From: Balneatrix alpica DSM 16621
Lineage (GTDB): Bacteria > Pseudomonadota > Gammaproteobacteria > Pseudomonadales > Balneatricaceae
Direction: 5' to 3'
NCBI RefSeq assembly: GCF_000619885.1
Contig: NZ_JHUZ01000014.1
Coordinates: 1 to 64,000, forward strand
DNA length: 64,000 nt
This document shows, in pieces, positions 55,219-64,000 of the stretch. The notes under the pieces are model-generated. The model was not told the origin of the DNA, made no database searches, and worked only from the letters and a program-made list of their open reading frames with translations. The position numbers were made by a program, and so were the translations under genes. Numbering within the stretch: position 1 is the stretch's first letter; each line of letters begins with the position of its first letter.

Positions 55219-56232
55219 ATGAAACTACGTAACCTCGATTTGAATCTGCTCCTGATGTTTGATGCGCTCTATCAGCAGCGTTCGGTCAAGCGTGCGGCCC
55301 AGGTATTGGCCTTGAGCGAGTCGGCCTGCAGCCATGCGCTGGCGCGTTTGCGTCAGGCCCTGGGGGATGAGCTATTTGTACGTCAGGGGACGGTGATGGT
55401 ACCGACGCTGGTGGCAGACAGGCTGGCACCGCAATTGGAGCAAAGCCTACAGCTGTTGCGTCAGGCCCTGACGGAGGCGCAGGGTTTTGATCCGGCCCAG
55501 AGTCAGCACTGCTTTCGCCTGGTGGCGAGCGATTTTGCCCAGATGCTGCTCTTGCCGGGACTAATGGCTCACTTGGCCGAGCAGGCAGCGGGGGTGCGTA
55601 TTCAGGTCAGTAAGACCGAGCCACATTCGTTAGAGGCGTTAGTGAAACGTGAGACGGATTTTGTGCTGGGGATTCCGTTTGAGGGGATGATTCCGCCCCA
55701 GGTGGGCGCCTGTCTGTTACTGCAGGATGAGTTTCAACTGCTTTGCCGTAGTGGTCATCCCATCTTGCAACAGCCTTTGGATTTAGCAGCCATGGTGGCC
55801 TGGCCGCATATTCTGGTATCCCACTGGGATGGTAAGCCGGGCGTGATTGATCAGTGTTTGCGTGCTGCGGGGGTGCAACGGCGTATCCAGCTGACCCTGC
55901 CGACCCCACAGATTGCCGCCCTGACCCTGCAGCATACGGATTTACTGGCGGTCATGCCCAGCCGGGTGGCCGCGCAGTTTGCTGCCCCCCTAGCCTTACA
56001 GGTGCGGAGGTTGCCGCTACAGGTACCCGCCACCCAGTTACAGCTGTACTTTAATCAGCTGCGCCTGGGGGAAGCGGCCTATCAGTGGGCCTGGCAGCAG
56101 CTGAAGCAGGTGTTGCAGGTGGTGCCGCCATTAGCCAATAACCACCTTGGTGATCCTCAACCTGTTGCAGGCATTGCCAGCCAAGATGCTGATAAAAGCC
56201 CCGTGCTCCATGGTTTTGTCGATGGCATTTGA
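55219..56232 (+). CDS. LysR family regulator divergent from ggt
   Basis: A 337-residue LysR protein of the NodD/LeuO-like branch, beginning KLRNLDLNLLLMFDALYQQRSVKRAAQVLALSESACSHALARLRQALGDELFVRQ, which is the full DNA-binding domain. The effector domain follows. The normal end of the fold is near VLQVV; the last 35-40 residues are an extension that runs antisense through the acetyltransferase gene. The ATG at 55219 has AGGG upstream. It likely regulates ggt. Confidence 0.88.
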   Translation: MKLRNLDLNLLLMFDALYQQRSVKRAAQVLALSESACSHALARLRQALGDELFVRQGTVMVPTLVADRLAPQLEQSLQLLRQALTEAQGFDPAQSQHCFRLVASDFAQMLLLPGLMAHLAEQAAGVRIQVSKTEPHSLEALVKRETDFVLGIPFEGMIPPQVGACLLLQDEFQLLCRSGHPILQQPLDLAAMVAWPHILVSHWDGKPGVIDQCLRAAGVQRRIQLTLPTPQIAALTLQHTDLLAVMPSRVAAQFAAPLALQVRRLPLQVPATQLQLYFNQLRLGEAAYQWAWQQLKQVLQVVPPLANNHLGDPQPVAGIASQDADKSPVLHGFVDGI

Positions 56233-56542
56233 GGGTGGCGCGCTGGCTAAAGTACGGCATGCAGGCGGCGAGCAGGATACGGCCTAAGCCCTGGCCCTTA
56301 TACTCTGGGGCAATAAAGAGGCTGTGGAGAAAACTATCCTCCTGCCAGATACCGGCAAAGCCTACGGGAACCGTATCGAGGCACAGTACTAACACCTGTT
56401 CACCGACAATCAGGGAATCAAAGTCCGCCAGCTGCAGCTCGCTGGGCTCCAGCCAGTGGAAGCTCTGTTGGCGACAGCGCAGGTAGACTCCCTGTAAGTA
56501 GGGACGATCGGGCTCGTGAAAGGGGCGGATTGCAATAGTCAT
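56051..56542 (-). CDS. GNAT family N-acetyltransferase
   Basis: A 163-residue acetyl-CoA-dependent acetyltransferase. The acetyl-CoA loop is SLFIAPEYKGQGLGRILLA, and YFSQRATLKCHRQNHGARGFYQHLGW is the typical second half. The last ~27 residues (Pro/Ala-rich) extend past the fold and overlap the convergent LysR gene by 182 bases. It overlaps the upstream binding-protein gene by one base and is coupled to it. Confidence 0.85.
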   Translation of the reverse strand: MTIAIRPFHEPDRPYLQGVYLRCRQQSFHWLEPSELQLADFDSLIVGEQVLVLCLDTVPVGFAGIWQEDSFLHSLFIAPEYKGQGLGRILLAACMPYFSQRATLKCHRQNHGARGFYQHLGWQCLQQVEDHQGGYWLMAAPPATPASAAARPTDRPLPPGAAD

Positions 56543-57453
56543 CAGTGCGGGCCAGGGGGCACCAGCCAGTAGCGGCTATTGCCGATCTGGGTATCAGGCG
56601 GCAAGGCGGGATTGTGCAGTGGGAAGATAGGCCGTTGTTGCCACTGTTCCAGCGGAAACAGATGCTGGCTGATGGGATGTTGCTGCATAAAGCCTGTGAG
56701 CTCGCCGTTGTCGATCAGGGTGTTGAGGCCCTGCTCAATCCGCTGGGCTAAAGCTTCGTTGCCTGGGCTGGTGAAAAAATACATGGGGAAGGGATAGTAG
56801 AGCAGCCATTGGTCAAACCACATTAGGCTAGCGCTGCCGGCCACCCGTTGCTGATTAAAGGCCTCGACCTCCGCTGGCCCTTCGTGAATACCCCGCGGAA
56901 AGTAGTCACAACGGCCATTGCTGAGCATCAGAAACATCGATTCATAGCGGGCCACCCGGCTGACCCGATAACCATTAGCTTCGAGGATGTCACTATCGGG
57001 CCAATGCATACCCTGGCAGGCGATCAGTTGCTGGATCGCCTTGGCGTTATTGAGCTGGGCGAATTGCAGGTAGCGGTCGCTGCGGATAATCAGGCCGCGA
57101 TAGCCCAGCAACCCCTTTAACAGAGGAATCCGAATGGCACGTAGATCGCGCTCCCGCTCGCGGGAAGTGCCCATCCAGTAGACGTCGATAAAATCACCGT
57201 GCAGCACGTCCTTTTCGGCCCGACCTTGCTGCAGTACCACATCCGTCAACACCACCTTGGCGGGGCCATGGCTGGCGGCGCTATGGTCGAGGCTCAGTTG
57301 CAGTAAATCCTGGAAATAGCGATGGCTGGCATCCTGTTGGGATTGCGGCGGAATAATCCGCACCTCTTGCGCGGCGGCCATCGCCCAGTTTGGCGCGAGC
57401 AGGCTGCACAGCAGTAACCCGCCCGCTAATAGAGACCTGAGTGACTGACGCAT
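56542..57453 (-). CDS. periplasmic solute-binding-like protein
   Basis: A 303-residue precursor with a Sec signal (SLLAGGLLLCSLLAPNWAMA). The mature part has the type II periplasmic binding protein pattern (IIRSDRYLQFAQLNN, NGRCDYFPRGIHEGPAEVEAF, YYPFPMYFFTSPGNEALAQRIEQGL) seen in amino-acid-binding-like proteins that are not linked to an ABC transporter. No transporter genes adjoin it. It may sense a ligand for the nearby regulator or for an unlinked sensor. Confidence 0.78.
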   Translation of the reverse strand: MRQSLRSLLAGGLLLCSLLAPNWAMAAAQEVRIIPPQSQQDASHRYFQDLLQLSLDHSAASHGPAKVVLTDVVLQQGRAEKDVLHGDFIDVYWMGTSRERERDLRAIRIPLLKGLLGYRGLIIRSDRYLQFAQLNNAKAIQQLIACQGMHWPDSDILEANGYRVSRVARYESMFLMLSNGRCDYFPRGIHEGPAEVEAFNQQRVAGSASLMWFDQWLLYYPFPMYFFTSPGNEALAQRIEQGLNTLIDNGELTGFMQQHPISQHLFPLEQWQQRPIFPLHNPALPPDTQIGNSRYWLVPPGPH

Positions 57454-57549
57454 ATCCCCTCCTACTGCCTGAAGGATTATTGGGGCGAAAAATCAGGCAT
57501 CACCAGGGCATCGGATCAGCTGGCCTGGCAATGCCTGTTGCTGTCATCG

Positions 57550-58341
57550 TTATCCAGCCGCTAGTACCGTCAGGGCCTTGCTGACATTGCTGCGCAGGTG
57601 GGCGGGGTTGAGGGTGCCGATAATCACCGAGCTGACGCCGGGCTGGGCAAAGATCAGCTCAAAGCTGGCCTGTACCGGGTCATTATAGGCATCACTGAGG
57701 TGGCCGGAAGCCAGGGCCTTTTTAATCAAGATGCCTTTACCGTGCGCGGCGGCATAGTCGATCACCGCCAGCTCATCCTGCTGATTCAAATTGAGGGTGA
57801 CCATGGCACAGTCGCTTTGTTGTAGTGCCAGTAAGCCGCCCGCCACGGTTTTGCTGGAGATGCCGGTGGCGCGCAGTTTACCCTGTTGCTTCAGCTCATT
57901 GAGTACCTCTAAGGCACCATAGCGTTCGATGTTCGCCACATCATTGCCATCGGAGTGCAGCAGCATGATGTCGATCACCTCGGTCTGTAGTCGTTGCAGG
58001 GAGCGCTCCACCGAGTGGCGGATATGTTCGGGGGTGTAGCAGTACTGTGATTGGCCCTCGCTAAACTCTTCCCCCACCTTGGAGCAGATCAGCCAGCGCT
58101 GGCGCTGACCGCGCAGTAGCTGACCGAGGCGCTCTTCGCTACTGCCATAGGCGGGAGCGGTATCGAGCAGATTGATGCCCAGCTCCTGGGCCAGCGCCAA
58201 CAGATTGGCGGCCTCTTGATCGCTGGGAAGGGCAAAGCCCTGGGGATACTTCACCCCCTGATTACGGCCAAACTTGACCGTCCCCAGTCCAAGGGGAGAG
58301 ACCTGCATGCCGGTTTGGGCAAAGGGACGTAGCGGCATCAT
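57550..58341 (-). CDS. aldo/keto reductase
   Basis: A 263-residue TIM-barrel oxidoreductase using NADPH. The catalytic tetrad is visible: Asp and Tyr in LLDTAPAYGSSEERLG, Lys in LICSKVGE and His in IMLLHSDGND. The length is short relative to the usual 310-330, but the C-terminal cofactor loop (VSSVIIGTLNPAHLRSNV) is present. ATGATG at 58341 overlaps the stop of the FAD oxidoreductase gene by four bases, so they are coupled. Confidence 0.9.
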   Translation of the reverse strand: MMPLRPFAQTGMQVSPLGLGTVKFGRNQGVKYPQGFALPSDQEAANLLALAQELGINLLDTAPAYGSSEERLGQLLRGQRQRWLICSKVGEEFSEGQSQYCYTPEHIRHSVERSLQRLQTEVIDIMLLHSDGNDVANIERYGALEVLNELKQQGKLRATGISSKTVAGGLLALQQSDCAMVTLNLNQQDELAVIDYAAAHGKGILIKKALASGHLSDAYNDPVQASFELIFAQPGVSSVIIGTLNPAHLRSNVSKALTVLAAG

Positions 58342-59486
58342 AGCAGTTGCTCCCAAATCGGTTGGCTGATGGCCGGTTGGGGCAGTTCGCTGGGCAGCTC
58401 ATAGCACGCTAGCCCGGCGGGAGGCGCCAGCATCGGCAGCACCTGATCACTGAGGTTGGGGGCCAGCGCCAGCTTGGTTGGCCAGCAGAGGATAAAGTCG
58501 CCGAGATCTTCCGCATAGGCGCTGTCTGGTCGGCTGAGGCTATTCTGTTTGGGTTCGGCACGGTTAATCCGCAGGGTGGCCCAGTCTGCCTGGCCCAGGT
58601 CGACCCAGGGCAGCAGCTGTTGCAAGCTGTGTTTGGCATGGGCGATCTGCTCGGCTTCGCTGCGTTCGACGCCGGATTCCGCCACCTCACCGCCGATATA
58701 CCACACCTGACTGCCATCGCTGTGGGGGTGGCTGGTGATGGTGGCCAGCGGCTTGCTGCTGGCACCAATGCAGTGGGCAAAGAGGCTGTCCGGGTAGCGG
58801 TGTTTGACCATCACCATATGCAGGGGGCGGCGTTGCATCGGCGTCTTTAAACCCAGATGCTGCTGCAGCGCCTCGCTGCCTTCCCCGGCACAGAGTACCT
58901 GGCGGCGGGCACGAATCTGCAGGCTGTATTCCGGCCAGTACCAGTGGTCGCCCTGCCAGCGCAGTGTTTCCCCGGCACAGCCTTGCAGCTGTTTACCCGC
59001 AACCTGTAAGCAGGCCAGCACCGAGGGCACATCCAGCACCAGCTCATTGAGGCGATAGCAGTTGCCCTTAAACTGCGGATGCTGGAACAGTGGCGGCAGG
59101 GGGGCATCGTTATTGACCCGTCCGCGCAGGGCCTTGCTGGCAAAGAAGGAGGTCAGCTTGCTGCTGAGGCTGGCGGTGGACCAAAGATAGTGGGCATCGC
59201 TGAGCAGTCTGGCCTGGCGCAGGTCAATCTCATCCTCACCGGCCAGGGCGGCCTGCCAGCGGGCCGGCATCTCGCCGATGGCGTTGGCGGCGGGAGTCAG
59301 CATGCCATTGAGGGCGTACTTGGTGCCGCCATGAATAATGCCCTGGGAGCAGACACTCTGTTTGCCGCCGAGGTTGGCGGCCTCTAACAGCAGGGTTTGA
59401 TAACCGCGCTGCTCAAGACGTCGTTGTAACCAGAGGCCGGCAATGCCGCCGCCAATAATGAGTACATCGACTTCAATCCGCTTCAT
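58338..59486 (-). CDS. FAD-dependent oxidoreductase (DAO-like)
   Basis: A 382-residue flavoprotein. The FAD Rossmann motif is VLIIGGGIAGLWLQRRLEQRGYQTLLLE at the N-terminus. A GIIHGGTKYALNG loop resembles glycerol-3-phosphate or amino-acid oxidase family members. The substrate is unknown. It overlaps the response regulator stop by four bases upstream and the aldo/keto reductase by four downstream, so the three are one transcription unit. Confidence 0.85.
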   Translation of the reverse strand: MKRIEVDVLIIGGGIAGLWLQRRLEQRGYQTLLLEAANLGGKQSVCSQGIIHGGTKYALNGMLTPAANAIGEMPARWQAALAGEDEIDLRQARLLSDAHYLWSTASLSSKLTSFFASKALRGRVNNDAPLPPLFQHPQFKGNCYRLNELVLDVPSVLACLQVAGKQLQGCAGETLRWQGDHWYWPEYSLQIRARRQVLCAGEGSEALQQHLGLKTPMQRRPLHMVMVKHRYPDSLFAHCIGASSKPLATITSHPHSDGSQVWYIGGEVAESGVERSEAEQIAHAKHSLQQLLPWVDLGQADWATLRINRAEPKQNSLSRPDSAYAEDLGDFILCWPTKLALAPNLSDQVLPMLAPPAGLACYELPSELPQPAISQPIWEQLL

Positions 59487-60838
59487 AGGTAATCCTGTTT
59501 ATCTAAGCCGTATTTGCGCATCTTATCGGTCAGGGTTTTACGCGGCAGTCCCAGCGCTTCCATGGTGTCTTTAATGGAGCCGTCGTGGCGGCTCAGTTCG
59601 GCATGGATCAGCATTTTCTCAAAGCGTTCCACCTGCTCCGGCAGACTGGCCGGCTGACCGGGGCTGTCTTCGGTAATCAGGCGGTCAAACTCGAACACAC
59701 AGGCTTCACCGAGCAGCACATAGCGTTCCGCCAGGTTGCGCAGTTCGCGCACATTGCCGGGCCAGTGATGGGTGAGCAGGCTGTGGATACGGCTGGCGGA
59801 CAGGGGCAGCACTTCACGTTGATAGTGGGCCGAGGCCACCAGAGCAAAGTGGTGGAACAGCAGGGGGATGTCTTCCCGCCGTTCGCGCAGGGGCGGAATC
59901 ATCACCTCGACGATATTCAGCCGGTAATAGAGGTCTTTACGGAATTCGCCGCTTTCCGCCAGGGTGAGCAAATCCACCTTGGTGGCGGCAATGATGCGGA
60001 TATCCAGCGGCACCAACTCATTCGAGCCCAGGCGCTCCAAGGCCCGTTCCTCCAACACCCGCAGCAGCTTGATTTGCAGGTTCATCGGCATCGACTCAAT
60101 TTCATCAAGGAACAGGGTGCCGCCGTTGGCATGTTCGAACTTGCCGATGCGTCTTTGCTTGGCATCGGTAAAGGCGCCGCGCTCATGGCCGAACAGTTCG
60201 GACTCCATGATGCTCTCTGCCACCGCGCCACAGTTGATGGCGACAAAATTGTGCTGGTGGCGTGGGCTGTTCTCATGGATGTAACGGGCCACCAGTTCTT
60301 TGCCGGTGCCGGTTTCGCCGTGCAGCAGCACGTCGGCGGAAGTCGGCGCGATCTGGCTGATCAGTCGGCGCATATGCTGGATGCTGGGGGCTTTGCCGAG
60401 AATACGGGGGCCCAGGGTGGAGTGGGTGGCCAGTTCCTGGCGCAACTGGCGGTTTTCCAGGGTGAGGCTGCGCTTTTCCACCGCCCGTTTGATCACATCT
60501 AACAGCAAATCAGCGGGAAAGGGTTTTTCGATAAAGTCGTAGGCGCCATCGCGCATGGCATTGACCGCCATGGAGATATCGCCATGACCGGTAATCAGAA
60601 TTACTGGCAGATCCGGGTCGAGCTGGCGCACCTGTTGCTGCAGGCTCAAGCCATCCAGCCCCGGCATATTGATGTCGGTGACAATCACCCCTGGCCAGTC
60701 TTGATCCAGCAGTTCAAGTGCCTGCTCGGCCCGCTCCAGGCAATGCACCTGATAGCCTGCCAGCTCCAGGGTTTGGCTGGCAGCAAGGCGAATGTGTTGT
60801 TCGTCGTCGATAAAGATAATCGGGCGTGGCGCGCTCAT
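59483..60838 (-). CDS. sigma-54-dependent response regulator (DctD-like)
   Basis: A 451-residue NtrC-family activator. The receiver domain has FIDDEQ, the phospho-acceptor in VIVTDINMPGLDG and the Lys of DFIEKPFPAD. The AAA+ domain has Walker A GETGTGKELVAR, Walker B GGTLFLDEIESM and a sigma-54 contact loop that reads GAFTDA in place of the usual GAFTGA. A Fis-type helix-turn-helix ends the protein (IKDTMEALGLPRKTLTDKMRKYG). The ATG at 60838 starts the receiver. No partner kinase is adjacent, so it is an orphan in this window. Confidence 0.9.
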   Translation of the reverse strand: MSAPRPIIFIDDEQHIRLAASQTLELAGYQVHCLERAEQALELLDQDWPGVIVTDINMPGLDGLSLQQQVRQLDPDLPVILITGHGDISMAVNAMRDGAYDFIEKPFPADLLLDVIKRAVEKRSLTLENRQLRQELATHSTLGPRILGKAPSIQHMRRLISQIAPTSADVLLHGETGTGKELVARYIHENSPRHQHNFVAINCGAVAESIMESELFGHERGAFTDAKQRRIGKFEHANGGTLFLDEIESMPMNLQIKLLRVLEERALERLGSNELVPLDIRIIAATKVDLLTLAESGEFRKDLYYRLNIVEVMIPPLRERREDIPLLFHHFALVASAHYQREVLPLSASRIHSLLTHHWPGNVRELRNLAERYVLLGEACVFEFDRLITEDSPGQPASLPEQVERFEKMLIHAELSRHDGSIKDTMEALGLPRKTLTDKMRKYGLDKQDYL

Positions 60839-60906
60839 GCTTTGAATCCGGCCGGGAATGCCTGGGCATGATAGCAAAATGTGCTGCGGAGGGGATCAGG
60901 CTATAG

Positions 60907-60932
60907 AGGCCCCCGCACCTTGGCGGGGGCCT
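60907..60932 (-). terminator. terminator-like hairpin after the esterase gene
   Basis: AGGCCCCCGC and GCGGGGGCCT form a perfect 10-bp stem around a 6-base loop, nine bases past the end of the esterase gene. The T run is weak. Confidence 0.65.
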
Positions 60933-60940
60933 GTCACAGC

Positions 60941-62752
60941 TTAGAAGGGTAACTGCAGGCTAAGATTGACGCGGGTGTCGTCGCGTTGATCGTGGGCCAG
61001 ATAGTGGTTGAGACTGAGGTTCAGCTTACCCAGTTGACCCACCTGGGTTTGAGCACCCAGGACCAGCAGGGCATAGCTGTCATCCTCGGCTGCCACCGGC
61101 AGGCGATAACTGTAGTTGCCCAGCCCAGCTTGCTGCTCGCGGGCCTGGTTTTGTAGCTCATGCTGCCAGCGCAGGCTGGCATAGGGTTGCCAGGAGGCGC
61201 CCTGGTATTGAGCTTGCCAACCCAGGCTGGCTAGGCTGGAGCGCAGTTTTTGTGCGCCATAGCTGATGGCGGTGGAGCTGCCTTCAGCATCGCTTTCTTT
61301 GAAAGCATCGATATTAATCGATTGAAAGCTCAGGCCCGCCAGTGGCCCATGTTGCCAGGCGCCCTGCTGGAAGTGATAGGCCAGTTGCAGATCCAGGCCG
61401 AACTGGCTGCCTGCGGTATTGCCATCAATACTGCGCTTGGCCTGCCCCAGACTAACCTGACGGCGGGAGTCCTGATCCAGGCTACCAACATTAAGGCTGC
61501 CCTGTACCTGCCAGGGTCCATGTTGCCAGGCGCTGTAAGCACTTAGGCTGAGATCGCTCTGGCTGAAGCTGCCATTTTGCCCCCAGTCACCATCACTCTG
61601 TTGGCTATGGATCGCCAGACCAAACAGGTGGGTATCACTGTAGCTGGCATCCCAGCCCAGGGTCAGGCTGTAGGGGCGGCTATCCAGGGCCAGATTATCA
61701 GCCTCATGTTTACCCAGATTGCCCTGCAACCAGAAGCGCGAATCACTGCGATCGGCTAGCCGCTGTTGGCTGTGGTTTTGCAGGCTCTGTTGCAGACTAC
61801 GCTGCTGATACAGCGCCTGGTTAGCTAATTGAGCGATTTGGCCCGGGGCGGTCAGCAGGCTCTGGTAATAGTCCGCCAGAATCAGGTGGCCAGCACTGGT
61901 GGGGTGAACACCATCGGCGTACATGGAGGCTGCCGCTGCACTGGCAGTAAAGTTGACCCCCTCAGAGCACACCAGGGAGCTGGTGGTACCGCAGACGGGA
62001 AGGGTGGCATTGGTAAAGCCGTAACGTAGTGGATTGGCCGCGACTTCGTTGAGCAGGCTGAAGGTGTCGGCGGGGATAAAGTTCACCCCATTGCTGAGCA
62101 GGCTGGCATAGAGTGTATCGCCGTAGCTCTTGGACAGCGTGGTCAGGCTGGCGGCGGCACTGGCACCTAGCGATTGGCCATAGGGGGTTTTGCCGATATC
62201 GGGCAAATTGGGCACCAGAATGTAGCGCGCTCCTGCATTCTGCAGGCTTTTCAGCGCCGTGACATGGCTGCCAATGGTGCTTTGGATATAGCTGGGAATA
62301 CTGGTGCTGGGCAGGGTGGCTGCCCAGAAAATGTCGTTCGCCCCACCCCAGAAGGTGTAGAGGGTATTGGCATCGGCGACGCCGCCGGTGCTGCTCAAAT
62401 AACTATTGAGCTGAGTGGTCAGCGGTGGTGCACTCTGGGGGGCAGCGCTGGAGCCTACTCCAGGACTGCCGGCAATCCGCGCGCCGCCGGCGGCATAGTT
62501 AGTGCCGGCCTGATTACTGGGCAAGGCATTCAAGCCATAGCGCAGTGCCAGGTACTCTGACCATACCAAGCCTGGGTTGGTGGTGAATTTGCCACCGGCG
62601 GGGTTGGTGCCGGTCACATCGGTGTGGTTTTTGAAGTAGCCAGAGTCGGTGAGACTATCGCCAAAGAAAATGGTGTTATTAAAGCCATTGGCCTGGGCCA
62701 GGGAAGCGGCACTGACTGCAAGAGCCAGGCTGCTGAGTCGGCAAATGCGCAT
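60941..62752 (-). CDS. GDSL esterase autotransporter (EstA-like)
   Basis: A 603-residue autotransporter. A signal peptide is followed by a GDSL esterase passenger: block I IFFGDSLTDSG, block III WGGANDIFW and the catalytic Asp-His in DGVHPTSAGH (residues about 28-300). The last 260 residues form the outer-membrane autotransporter barrel and end in Phe (LSLQLPF). It should hydrolyse ester bonds of lipids at the cell surface, as EstA of Pseudomonas does. It is transcribed alone. Confidence 0.92.
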   Translation of the reverse strand: MRICRLSSLALAVSAASLAQANGFNNTIFFGDSLTDSGYFKNHTDVTGTNPAGGKFTTNPGLVWSEYLALRYGLNALPSNQAGTNYAAGGARIAGSPGVGSSAAPQSAPPLTTQLNSYLSSTGGVADANTLYTFWGGANDIFWAATLPSTSIPSYIQSTIGSHVTALKSLQNAGARYILVPNLPDIGKTPYGQSLGASAAASLTTLSKSYGDTLYASLLSNGVNFIPADTFSLLNEVAANPLRYGFTNATLPVCGTTSSLVCSEGVNFTASAAAASMYADGVHPTSAGHLILADYYQSLLTAPGQIAQLANQALYQQRSLQQSLQNHSQQRLADRSDSRFWLQGNLGKHEADNLALDSRPYSLTLGWDASYSDTHLFGLAIHSQQSDGDWGQNGSFSQSDLSLSAYSAWQHGPWQVQGSLNVGSLDQDSRRQVSLGQAKRSIDGNTAGSQFGLDLQLAYHFQQGAWQHGPLAGLSFQSINIDAFKESDAEGSSTAISYGAQKLRSSLASLGWQAQYQGASWQPYASLRWQHELQNQAREQQAGLGNYSYRLPVAAEDDSYALLVLGAQTQVGQLGKLNLSLNHYLAHDQRDDTRVNLSLQLPF

Positions 62753-63062
62753 AGGAATCCTCGATCTTATTGTTATTCAATATCTGCACAGGTTTGAGGG
62801 CCTACCAACCCAGGGCATGCCATAGCGAATGCTATGCTGCCTTTGCATGGCGCTGGGTTGGCAAGGCTGAACAGGCATCTTTAAAAAAGCGCGGTTGCCC
62901 GGCAATGGCATAAAACGGCAGTTTTACTGACATTTATCGCCGCTTTGGCTAGGTTTTGTCGTGCGTTTGTCGCGTTGTCGATTCTGCTGTCTAGCAGCGA
63001 ACTTGCTTCCTGCAACATAGCTCAGGACAATCAGAGCGCAGGATCTGGGATCAGGAGGAGCC
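62753..63062. other. divergent intergenic region, esterase and CorA genes
   Basis: About 310 bases holding the promoters of two divergent genes. An imperfect inverted repeat, GGCATGCCATAGC... and GCTATGCTGCC near 62815-62842, lies close to the esterase side. Nothing else is recognised. Confidence 0.45.
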
Positions 63063-64000
63063 ATGTTTAGAGTGTGTCATTACCAACCGGGTAAGGAGCA
63101 GAGCCTGAGCTTTAGCGAGCAGCTACCCGGCCAGTGGCCGCCCCCTGCCGATCAGCAGGTATGGATTGATGTGGGGCTAGCCGACCAGGATGAACGCCAA
63201 CTGCTGTTGCAACTGGGGATTGATCCGCTGGTGGTGGAGGATATTCAGCATCCACGTAAGCCCCCCAAGCTTGAGTATCATGCGGACTACACCTTTGTGC
63301 TGTTACGTGGCCTGGATGCGCAAACCGATAGCCGTACCCTGAAAACCATTCAGATTGCCTTTCTGATGGGGGATAACTGGCTGATTACCTGCCACCGTGG
63401 CCGCTCGCGCAGTGTTGAGGAAACCTGGCAGCAGTTGCAGGGTTATCAACAGCCCTTGCAGGCATTGCAACAGGCGCGTGCGGTGATGCAGCGTATTCAG
63501 GATCGTTATGTGCCGATGCTGATGGAGCTGGAAAGCCGCCTCGGTGAGGTGGAGGAGGATCTGGCCGAGCACGCCGATGATCGCCTGCTGACGGAGTTAA
63601 CCGGTTATAAAACTCGTCTGCGTCGGCTCAAGCGCACCTTTACTTACCATGAGCGTATTTTTTCCCAATGGCGTGAGGATGTGGAGGAGGAGCTAGGTCA
63701 GACCGAGCGCAGCCTGCTGCGCCTGTACGAAACCGCTGAGCGCTTGCACAGTTTAGCCTCGCTTTATTACGACTGGGTGGGAGATCTCAGTGAGGGTTAT
63801 CTTTCCCTCAGCTCCCATCGACTCAATAACATCATGAAAGTGCTCACCGTGATTACCGCAATTTTTGTGCCCCTGAGTTTCCTGGCGGGACTCTATGGGA
63901 TGAACTTCGACAATATTCCGGAGCTGCACCATCCTTATGGCTACTTCATCCTGCTGGGGGTGATGGTGGCGGTGGTAACCTGCCAACTCTGGTGGTTTCG
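63063..64000 (+). CDS. CorA family divalent cation transporter (partial)
   Basis: An open frame of about 312 codons that runs off the window end without a stop. The long soluble N-terminal part includes WIDVGLADQDERQLLLQLGIDPLVVEDI and HPRKPPKLEYH, as in CorA/ZntB. Coiled helices (residues about 145-250) lead to the first membrane helix with the signature YGMN in LAGLYGMNFDNIPEL; the second helix starts at GYFILLGVM. CAGGAGGAGCC is a strong ribosome binding site. It is expected to be a pentameric Mg2+, Co2+ or Zn2+ channel. Confidence 0.92.
   Translation, partial: MFRVCHYQPGKEQSLSFSEQLPGQWPPPADQQVWIDVGLADQDERQLLLQLGIDPLVVEDIQHPRKPPKLEYHADYTFVLLRGLDAQTDSRTLKTIQIAFLMGDNWLITCHRGRSRSVEETWQQLQGYQQPLQALQQARAVMQRIQDRYVPMLMELESRLGEVEEDLAEHADDRLLTELTGYKTRLRRLKRTFTYHERIFSQWREDVEEELGQTERSLLRLYETAERLHSLASLYYDWVGDLSEGYLSLSSHRLNNIMKVLTVITAIFVPLSFLAGLYGMNFDNIPELHHPYGYFILLGVMVAVVTCQLWWF

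Overview
The window reads as chromosomal DNA of a Gammaproteobacterium. Protein families, gene order and the rRNA operon tail suggest a marine or aquatic Oceanospirillales-like organism (low confidence on the lineage). It opens with the 23S-5S spacer, a 5S rRNA and its terminator, and runs off the end inside a CorA-type ion transporter. Most of the window is moderately GC-rich. A clearly AT-rich block from about 13.4 to 25.9 kb has different codon use and looks acquired.

0.6-8.2 kb is ordinary housekeeping and envelope sensing: a LysR regulator, a CopD-like membrane protein, a DUF4156 lipoprotein, a MipA/OmpV porin-like protein beside an RstAB-like two-component pair, and a DeoR regulator / Gfo-Idh-MocA oxidoreductase / HbpS-like operon. 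8.4-13.4 kb is a TetR-adaptor-RND efflux operon with a clear operator palindrome.

13.9-40.4 kb is the remarkable part. A complete type I secretion system (ABC ATPase, HlyD adaptor, TolC-like channel) is translationally coupled to a GT4 glycosyltransferase. It faces a minus-strand series encoding an HD hydrolase, a TPR/beta-barrel protein, a CHASE2 class III nucleotide cyclase, a FecR-domain protein and a serralysin-like protease. Beyond these lie a secreted trypsin-like/Calx-beta protease between two DUF6447 paralogues, a 6.4-kb DUF4347 adhesin with eleven ~120-residue repeats and a frameshift in a G tract, and a 1183-residue Thr/Ala-rich S-layer-like protein. Three of the exported proteins carry DUF4214. 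Next to the S-layer-like gene is a Crp/Fnr regulator that keeps CRP-like cAMP-binding and TGTGA-reading residues, with a perfect TGTGA-N6-TCACA site in the shared intergenic region. I infer a self-contained module: a cyclase making a nucleotide signal, a receptor reading it, and an exported, possibly glycosylated surface coat.

40.7-43.3 kb holds a stand-alone trpB-trpA pair divergent from a TetR gene, with a 17-bp palindrome between them. 43.3-50.8 kb is a LysR-controlled catabolic operon: amine permease, PuuA-like glutamine synthetase homologue, aldehyde dehydrogenase, Fe-dependent alcohol dehydrogenase and class I glutamine amidotransferase. This fits breakdown of an amino alcohol such as ethanolamine through gamma-glutamylated intermediates. 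50.8-64 kb carries an alpha/beta hydrolase, opgD, ggt divergent from a LysR gene, a sigma-54 response regulator operon with oxidoreductases and a binding protein, a GDSL autotransporter esterase, and the start of a corA-like gene.
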